Shown one piece after another: positions 43,022-48,452 of a DNA stretch of 48,452 nucleotides (the stretch's first letter is position 1; each line of letters begins with the position of its first letter). Origin of the DNA: CAZIVO01 sp964542765 (GTDB taxonomy: Bacteria > Planctomycetota > UBA1135 > UBA2386); the NCBI GenBank assembly GCA_964542765.1, contig CAZIVO010000013.1, positions 1-48,452 on the forward strand. Reading direction: 5' to 3'. Position numbers and translations under genes: made by a program. A model generated the notes under the pieces. The model searched no databases. It worked only from the letters and a program-made list of their open reading frames with translations, and was not told where the DNA came from.

Positions 43022-44200
43022 ATGCGCCTATCAATTTTCGTCATTGCAGTATCAGCTCTCGCGCTCGCCGCTCCGGCCCAGCGTCTGCCATGGGCCGGAC
43101 ACTGGAAGTTCGATGAGACTGCCGGAACGATCGCCAAGGACTCGGCTTTCCACGCAAACGACGGCACGCTCATCGGCTATCCCGTCCCGTCTTGGCTGGC
43201 GGGCAAGCTCGGTGGAGCGTTGCAGTTCGATGGAGTTGATGACCACGTGCGGATCAACATCAAGAAGGGTCTGGGAATCTACGATGGTCGGGGTTCTCCC
43301 TACGCGGTGACCTTTTGGGTCAAGGCTCCGGCTCAGAATGACAAGCGCGTCTATGGTGAGGGCAACAAGGTTGCATCAACGGGTCAGGGCGCACTCTTCA
43401 CGATCGGATCGGGCCGCACCGCCAACACGACCTCCGACAAGCTGCAGGTGTTCATTCGCAACAACAACGGGCAGGTGGTCATCAACTGGCAGTCGAACGC
43501 GATTGTCTTCGACGATGCCTGGCACCATGTCGCCTGGGTGGATGTCGCCGGCAAGGGCGAACTCTATATCGATGGCGTCAAGGATACGCGCAACTGGGAC
43601 TACACCAATGTCGCCAACTCGCCGCGCAAGGCGGCTTGGGGAACCTTCTCGCTGGATTCTGTGGCGATCGGCGGAATCTTGCGTAACGCACCGTGCTGCT
43701 TGTTGCTCGGGACGATCGATGACCTGCGCGTGTTCGCGACGTCGCTGACCTCGGCCGATGTCAAGGTGATCATGAATGGCGGCCCCGGTCCGATGTGCCG
43801 TCCGAGCATCGGCCTGTTCGGCAGCGGTTGCGGTATCGGACCGGTGACCATGGCTGCCGGAGGCAATGCAGCCATTGGCGGCACGCTGACCCTGCAACTT
43901 CAAAAGGGTCAACCCAATCACCTCGCTGCCATACTGGCCGGTGGGCCGTTGATGACGACCGATCTCGGCAAATTCGGTGCAGTGTTCGCTGGTTGCCGGC
44001 TGTACACACCGCTGCAGAGCATGGAGTCGGTCGCCATCGGCATCATCGGCAGCCAGGGAAATTCGGCCAATCTGTCGCTCAAGATCCCTAACAACAACTG
44101 GCTGGCTTGTCGCATGGTGTCGTTCCAAGGTGCCACGGTCGGTGGCAACCCACCAGTTGCCGGATTCAGCAATGGTGCGACCGTTTTGATAGGAAGGTGA
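43022..44200 (+). CDS. Secreted LamG-domain protein with shared C-terminal domain
   Basis: A 392-residue protein, with AAGGAG five nt before the ATG at 43022 and a signal peptide ending near LAAPAQ. Residues about 20-240 are a LamG/concanavalin-like sandwich: GHWKFDETAGTIAKDSAF, GGALQFDGVDDHVRI, PYAVTFWVKA, DDAWHHVAWV and IDDLRVFA. After a Gly/Pro linker (GGPGPMCRPS) comes a beta domain (CGIGPVTMAAGGNAAIGGTL to the end) shared in pattern with the LVIVD and CotH proteins. Probably a surface or secreted carbohydrate- or protein-binding protein. The next gene follows after 2 nt. Confidence 0.85.
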   Translation: MRLSIFVIAVSALALAAPAQRLPWAGHWKFDETAGTIAKDSAFHANDGTLIGYPVPSWLAGKLGGALQFDGVDDHVRINIKKGLGIYDGRGSPYAVTFWVKAPAQNDKRVYGEGNKVASTGQGALFTIGSGRTANTTSDKLQVFIRNNNGQVVINWQSNAIVFDDAWHHVAWVDVAGKGELYIDGVKDTRNWDYTNVANSPRKAAWGTFSLDSVAIGGILRNAPCCLLLGTIDDLRVFATSLTSADVKVIMNGGPGPMCRPSIGLFGSGCGIGPVTMAAGGNAAIGGTLTLQLQKGQPNHLAAILAGGPLMTTDLGKFGAVFAGCRLYTPLQSMESVAIGIIGSQGNSANLSLKIPNNNWLACRMVSFQGATVGGNPPVAGFSNGATVLIGR

Positions 44201-44202
44201 GA

Positions 44203-47200
44203 ATGAGGATTCTCTTCGCCTGGCTCGCCCCAGCCCTCGTCTGTTCGGGGTTATCCCAGCAGGTCGGTGCTCAGGTGGTTCTGAATGAAATTCATGCGCG
44301 TAATGCGACCGGATTGACGGACGAGGATGGCGAGTTCAGTGATTGGATAGAGCTTCACAATCCCGGTCCCGGCTCGCTGAATCTGAGCGGTTGGTACCTG
44401 ACGGATGACTCCGCAAACCTGATGAAGTGGAAGCTCCCGAGGGCCTCGATTGCCGCTCGCGGATATCTTCTTGTGTTCGCATCGAGCAAGAACCGTGCGG
44501 TTGTGGGCAAGCCGTTGCACACGAACTTTCAACTCGATGGTGATGGCGAGTATCTGGCGCTGGTGCGGTCCGATGGTCGAACCGTTGCGTCGGCGTTTGC
44601 ACCGGATTTTCCTGAACAGCGCACGGACATCTCCTGGGGTCGGCGTGGCAGCGCATCCGGGTTCGCCTATTTCACGCGGCCGAGTCCGGGCGCGGTCAAC
44701 GGACTGGGGCTCTCAGGGCTCACCGACCCTGCCGAGATAGCCTTCGCGAGTGGCCATTACCAGACGCCGTTTGCGACAGAGATCAAGACAACGACTTCCG
44801 GGGCGGCGATCCACTACACGATGGACGGTGGTGTGCCGACCGAGTCGAGCAACCTCTACACGGGTCCGATCCAGATCACCACGACGACGGCTCTACGCGC
44901 TTGTGCCTTCAAGAAGGATCATGTGCCATCGCTGATCGACACCCGGACCTTTATCTTCGTCGAGACCGTCGTCCGCCAGCCGGCGAGGCCGAACGGATTT
45001 CCAAGCCGATGGGGGAATGCGCCGGCGGTGGATTACGAGATGGATCCACAGATCGTCAAGGACCCGGCCTACCAGCAGGAGGTACGCAAGGCTCTGCGTG
45101 CCCTGCCGACGTTGTCGCTCGTGCTCGATACGGCGGACATGTTCGGGTCGAGAGGAATCTACTCGAATCCGCAATCCAGCGGACCGTCCTGGGAGAGGTC
45201 GGTCTCGGCGGAACTGTTCGGCGGGCAGGTCCCGGGTTTTCGTATCGATTGCGGACTCCGCGTGCAAGGCGGTGCCAGCCGCTCGCCTCAGAATTCGCCG
45301 AAGCACTCGTTGAGCCTTCGGTTTCGTAATCGCTACGGCAAGGGGCGCTTGCAGTATGCGATGTTCGCGGGTTCGCGCGTTGATGAGTTCGATTCGTTGC
45401 ACCTGCGCGCCGAGTACAACAACTCCTGGATCCACTGGTCCAGTTCGCAGCGTGGCCGGGGAATGATGATCCGCGACCAGTGGATGCGCGACTCGCAGAT
45501 CGCGATGGGCCATGAAGATGCAGGGCGCGGAACCTATATCCACCTTTACATCAATGGCCTCTACTGGGGAGTGTCGGTGGTGCAAGAACGGCAGGCGGCG
45601 GCGCACTACGCGTCGTGGTTCGGCGGCGGCGAGGATGACTACGATGCCCGCAACGGCTCGGCTTACGTCAATGGTAACAGCACTGCCTGGAACGCGATGG
45701 TGGGCGTGGTGCGTTCGGGTAACTGGACTGCGACCCAGAAGGTTCTCGACGTCGATCATTACATCGACTGGACGATCTTGCAGTATTACGGCGGCAACAG
45801 CGATCTCAAGACCAGTGGCAACTGGCGGGCAGCCGGCGGCGGTTCCTCGTCGGCGCCGTGGAGGTTCTATTCTTGGGATGCCGAGCACGTGCTCGAGTCG
45901 CCGTCGATGGGAAGCCCACGTCCTTCTTCCGATCCTCCGGGATTGCGCAGGTATCTGGTCGGTAACCAGGAGTTTGTGGTGCGCTTCGGTGATCGTTTAC
46001 ATCGCCACTTCTTCGACGGCGGTGCGCTGACCCCTGAATCTGTGGTCGACCGCTACGCTGCACGAGCGGCGGAACTTGATCTGGCAATCGTCGCCGAGTC
46101 AGCGCGCTGGGGAGACTATCGCCGCGATGTTCACAGCCGGAGTTCCGGGCCGTACGAACTCTACACTCGCAACCAGCATTTCCGTGCTGAACTCAGCCGT
46201 CTGCTGAAGAGCTACTTCCCTGGGCGTTCCCGGACCGTGTTGAACCGCTTCCGGGGTTTGGGACTCTACCCGAGCACCGCGGCACCGACGTTCAGCAAGC
46301 ACGGCGGTCGCGTACCCGAAAGGTTCCGTCTGCAGATGAGCGGGTCGGGGGCGATCTACTACACTCTCGATGATGACGATCCCCGGCTGCCGGGAGGCGG
46401 GGTGTCGCCGCGTGCGATTGCCTATGGCGGTGTTGTCACCCTCACGAAGACGACTCTCGTCAAGGCGAGGGTGCGGGCTGGATCGTCCTGGAGTGCTCTG
46501 ACCGAGGCCCTGTTTGTCGTCGAGCATGTCTCGGTCAACGAGATCCTTGCTCTGAACAGGACCGGCATCAAGGATCAGGCCGGCGAACGCGAGGACTGGA
46601 TCGAGTTGCACAACAGCAGCAACTCCGCCCTCGACATTGGTGGCTACTATCTGACGGACAGGCCCGATGATCTGACGAAGTGGCGGTTGCCCGTGGCCCG
46701 GACGATCAAGGCAGGCGGAACGCTCTTGATCTGGGCTGACGAGGACGGCAATCAAGGTCCGCTCCATGCGAACTTCAAGCTCTCTCCGTTGGGAGAGCAG
46801 GTCTTGCTGGTGCATCGTGATGGCAAGACGGTGATCGATCGATTCGATTTCGGTCCGCAGCAGGCCGACGTCTCGACCGGACGGTTTTACGATGGCGCTC
46901 CACGGTTGGTGACCTTTCCCGATCCGACTCCGCGTCTGTCCAACGAGATCGCTGACTGTGGCTCGCGTCGTTATTCGGCACTCGACCCCGGGCAGCAGCC
47001 GATGACCTTGGCGCTCGAGGGCAAGCCAGGTCTTGGCAAGCCGGTGACGCTGGTTCTGGCCGGCGGTCCGCCCAGAACCTTGCACGGTATCTTTCTCGCG
47101 ACCAAGGCAGGCGAGCAGGTGCTCGTGTTCAGCGCCACCCGTCTGCTGCTCGCTTTGCCTTTTCACAGCTTCGTGGTGGCGACCTCTAACTCTTCAGGGA

Positions 47201-47331
47201 CGTTGCGATCAGGGTTCACGGTGCCGCAGGTTCCACGGCTCGCGGGCAAGAGCTTGTTCTTCCAGGGGTTTTCCGCATCGGCGGCAGGGATCGGTGGCAG
47301 CGCCGGTCTCGAGATCAAATTCTGCCGCTGA
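44203..47331 (+). CDS. Secreted CotH-kinase-like protein flanked by lamin-tail and chitobiase-like domains
   Basis: A 1042-residue protein (ATG 44203, 2 nt after the LamG gene; signal peptide ending near VGAQ). Order of domains: lamin-tail domain (about 20-150; LNEIHARNATGLTDEDGEFS, WIELHNPG), chitobiase C-terminal-like Ig domain (about 195-265; IHYTMDGGVPTESS), CotH domain (about 290-610; LRVQGGASR, IHLYINGLYWGVSVVQE, WTILQYYGGNSDLKTSG, WRFYSWDAEH), a second chitobiase-like domain (about 705-780; IYYTLDDDDPR) and a second lamin-tail domain (about 785-905; WIELHNSSNSALDIGG). It ends in the shared C-terminal beta domain. CotH proteins are secreted protein kinases in spore coats; in planctomycetes such fusions are common but their substrates are unknown. 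Confidence 0.85.
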   Translation: MRILFAWLAPALVCSGLSQQVGAQVVLNEIHARNATGLTDEDGEFSDWIELHNPGPGSLNLSGWYLTDDSANLMKWKLPRASIAARGYLLVFASSKNRAVVGKPLHTNFQLDGDGEYLALVRSDGRTVASAFAPDFPEQRTDISWGRRGSASGFAYFTRPSPGAVNGLGLSGLTDPAEIAFASGHYQTPFATEIKTTTSGAAIHYTMDGGVPTESSNLYTGPIQITTTTALRACAFKKDHVPSLIDTRTFIFVETVVRQPARPNGFPSRWGNAPAVDYEMDPQIVKDPAYQQEVRKALRALPTLSLVLDTADMFGSRGIYSNPQSSGPSWERSVSAELFGGQVPGFRIDCGLRVQGGASRSPQNSPKHSLSLRFRNRYGKGRLQYAMFAGSRVDEFDSLHLRAEYNNSWIHWSSSQRGRGMMIRDQWMRDSQIAMGHEDAGRGTYIHLYINGLYWGVSVVQERQAAAHYASWFGGGEDDYDARNGSAYVNGNSTAWNAMVGVVRSGNWTATQKVLDVDHYIDWTILQYYGGNSDLKTSGNWRAAGGGSSSAPWRFYSWDAEHVLESPSMGSPRPSSDPPGLRRYLVGNQEFVVRFGDRLHRHFFDGGALTPESVVDRYAARAAELDLAIVAESARWGDYRRDVHSRSSGPYELYTRNQHFRAELSRLLKSYFPGRSRTVLNRFRGLGLYPSTAAPTFSKHGGRVPERFRLQMSGSGAIYYTLDDDDPRLPGGGVSPRAIAYGGVVTLTKTTLVKARVRAGSSWSALTEALFVVEHVSVNEILALNRTGIKDQAGEREDWIELHNSSNSALDIGGYYLTDRPDDLTKWRLPVARTIKAGGTLLIWADEDGNQGPLHANFKLSPLGEQVLLVHRDGKTVIDRFDFGPQQADVSTGRFYDGAPRLVTFPDPTPRLSNEIADCGSRRYSALDPGQQPMTLALEGKPGLGKPVTLVLAGGPPRTLHGIFLATKAGEQVLVFSATRLLLALPFHSFVVATSNSSGTLRSGFTVPQVPRLAGKSLFFQGFSASAAGIGGSAGLEIKFCR

Positions 47332-47514
47332 ACCAACTCCCCACTGCAGATTGCCAATCGTTCAGGTGAAGCCGGCAAGGGTCTGAAAGCTTGTGTCATC
47401 GTCGTTGAGGCCGGCGATGACGCCGTGTCGAAGGTCGTCTTGTCGGTCAGTTCCCGGGCGAGGCTGAAATTCGACGGTCAGCGATGGTCTGTGAGTTATC
47501 TGAAAGCGGAAGCA
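47332..47514. other. Convergent intergenic region
   Basis: A 183-nt region between the CotH gene (+) and the porin fragment (-). No convincing terminator hairpin or gene is visible. Confidence 0.4.
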
Positions 47515-48435
47515 TCAAAAGTCGAGCACGAACCGGACTCCGAGGACGAGCGCGCTGCTCTGGCCCTCATGCGGCTCAGCGATCCACTGCAGGTCGAATT
47601 GCGTACTCCAGGAGTCGGTGATTTGTGCCAGATAGGTGCATTCCAGAACCTGCTCATTGTTCGTGACGCCGGGGTTGGCGGCGACGTAGTCACCGCTGAA
47701 CTTCGTGTAGGTGAACCCGATACCGAACTCGTCGTCCGGTCGGTTGGGTAGCGCCGTGAAGTTCAGGCCCGTTTCCGCGTAGGAAGACACGGTATTCTTC
47801 CGCTCGGAAGGTGCGATGCCGCCACGCGCGTACACGCGCAACTGATCGGATAGTTCGTGCTGCGCGATGCCCCAAAAGGCGCGGTTACCGGAAGCTGTTC
47901 TGCCGGTCAAGAAGTCGTCGAACTCGTCGCCGGTGTGGTGGAATCCTCCGAGCTTGAATGTTGTAGGCCGTCCCGACACCTCCGTTGTGACGCCGCCTTC
48001 GAGCATGTACATGAGTCCCTCGGTCCCGTTTATCCGGATGCGGAGACCATTGTCGTTGACCTCTTCCTTGCCCATGTTGCCATCGTAGATTCCGGCCTGA
48101 ACGAACCAGTTGCTGGCGGGTGGGGCATAGGAAGTCCAGATGCCTGGCGCGCCTATGGGCCAAATAGGGGCTGCGTTGTTGGCGGACTGAATCGCCATGG
48201 GCCCGAAGTTGCTATTGATGAACAGATTGTTCCACTCGGCATCCATGAAGTCATCGTCCAGGTCGATCAGGCCCGTGCGGAATGAGAAGCCGGACTCGTA
48301 GTCCTTCTGGAAGGACAGTTGATACAGGCGGGTCGTGTCGTGGCCGTCAATGTTGCTGAGCGTGCTGAAGTCGCCTACCAGATTACTCAGACTGTTACTT
48401 TCCAGGGTATGGAAGTGCAGAAGAAGGACGACCAT
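47515..48435 (-). CDS. OprB-like carbohydrate porin, N-terminal part missing at window edge
   Basis: The 306 visible residues have the alternating pattern of an outer-membrane beta-barrel and end in FVLDF, a C-terminal Phe as used for outer-membrane insertion. NLVGDFSTLSNIDG, RLYQLSFQKDY and DDDFMDAEWNNLFINSNFGP match the carbohydrate-selective porin OprB family. The ORF starts at an ATG at 48435 inside what should be a strand, with TAA just upstream. That is only 17 nt from the window end, so I treat it as a fragment whose first ~100 residues are missing or frame-shifted, and not as a true start. Confidence 0.72.
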   Translation of the reverse strand: MVVLLLHFHTLESNSLSNLVGDFSTLSNIDGHDTTRLYQLSFQKDYESGFSFRTGLIDLDDDFMDAEWNNLFINSNFGPMAIQSANNAAPIWPIGAPGIWTSYAPPASNWFVQAGIYDGNMGKEEVNDNGLRIRINGTEGLMYMLEGGVTTEVSGRPTTFKLGGFHHTGDEFDDFLTGRTASGNRAFWGIAQHELSDQLRVYARGGIAPSERKNTVSSYAETGLNFTALPNRPDDEFGIGFTYTKFSGDYVAANPGVTNNEQVLECTYLAQITDSWSTQFDLQWIAEPHEGQSSALVLGVRFVLDF

Positions 48436-48452
48436 TTAGCGACGGAATGTGG

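Noticed and set aside
47425..47751. 108-residue plus-strand ORF at the porin 3' end
   Set aside because: Antisense shadow of the porin gene; the minus-strand frame carries clear OprB sequence.
1..48452. tRNA genes, CRISPR arrays, insertion sequences
   Set aside because: No tRNA T-loop (GGTTCRANNC) with stems, no regularly spaced repeats, and no transposase or integrase motif was seen.

Overview
The window is a high-GC bacterial scaffold (two N gaps, at 2867-2966 and 12692-12701) with about 33 protein genes on both strands and no rRNA, tRNA, CRISPR array or insertion sequence that I can recognise. The gene style points to Planctomycetota, as an inference only. The signs are large secreted proteins with LamG, CotH/lamin-tail, LVIVD-type and carboxypeptidase-regulatory-like domains. 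Three of these end in what looks like one shared C-terminal beta domain. There is also a thioredoxin/PDZ selenoprotein of a type I associate with planctomycetes, frequent GTG/TTG starts, and short operons that often change strand. The gene set (sialate esterase, several Na+-coupled symporters, carbon-starvation permease, a fragment of a sugar-type porin) suggests an aerobic heterotroph feeding on carbohydrates and amino acids, but no taxonomic marker was compared.

Layout. 0.1-6.2 kb: a sialate O-acetylesterase (-), a Trx-like/PDZ protein (+) with two in-frame UGA codons, and a long membrane-anchored repeat protein (-). The last two converge on the 100-N gap, so both lack their 3' ends. 6.5-11.7 kb: an rRNA guanine methyltransferase of the RlmL type, an aminotransferase, SlyD, and a two-subunit Na+/substrate symporter (DUF4212 small subunit plus large subunit). 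12-14.9 kb: a secreted LVIVD-type protein and an S41 peptidase. 14.9-17.6 kb: three lipoproteins in a row (COG3014-like, LpoB-like, FlgO-like), probably a cell-envelope or peptidoglycan-synthesis module. 17.9-22.8 kb: delta-1-pyrroline-5-carboxylate dehydrogenase, then a nucleotide-sugar-type epimerase, a radical SAM/SPASM enzyme and an SDR dehydrogenase whose start overlaps the radical SAM gene. 23-24.2 kb: a DUF2130 protein of visibly lower GC. 24.3-25.9 kb: a DUF2007 protein and a divergent aminotransferase. 25.9-30.1 kb: one 1391-residue protein that joins a CAP domain, a terpene-cyclase-like alpha toroid and HEAT repeats. 30.2-34.6 kb: an N-formylglutamate amidohydrolase-like protein, elongation factor G, a PhyH dioxygenase and a PTPS-like protein lacking the usual cysteine. 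34.7-36.5 kb: CstA. 36.5-37.4 kb: a long non-coding stretch with a run of strong hairpins, one of them a good minus-strand terminator. 37.4-42.9 kb: a flavoprotein (UDP-galactopyranose-mutase/protoporphyrinogen-oxidase type), divergent from a tightly overlapping four-gene transport operon: MFS, membrane-tethered solute-binding protein, 45-residue membrane protein, Na+/solute symporter. 43-47.3 kb: LamG and CotH/lamin-tail surface proteins 2 nt apart. 47.5 kb to the end: an OprB-like porin fragment.

Most noteworthy: the UxxUxxC thioredoxin-like selenoprotein that also carries a CxxCH haem motif; the overlapping MFS/binding-protein/microprotein/symporter operon; the CAP-toroid-HEAT fusion; and the hairpin-rich non-coding locus upstream of cstA.
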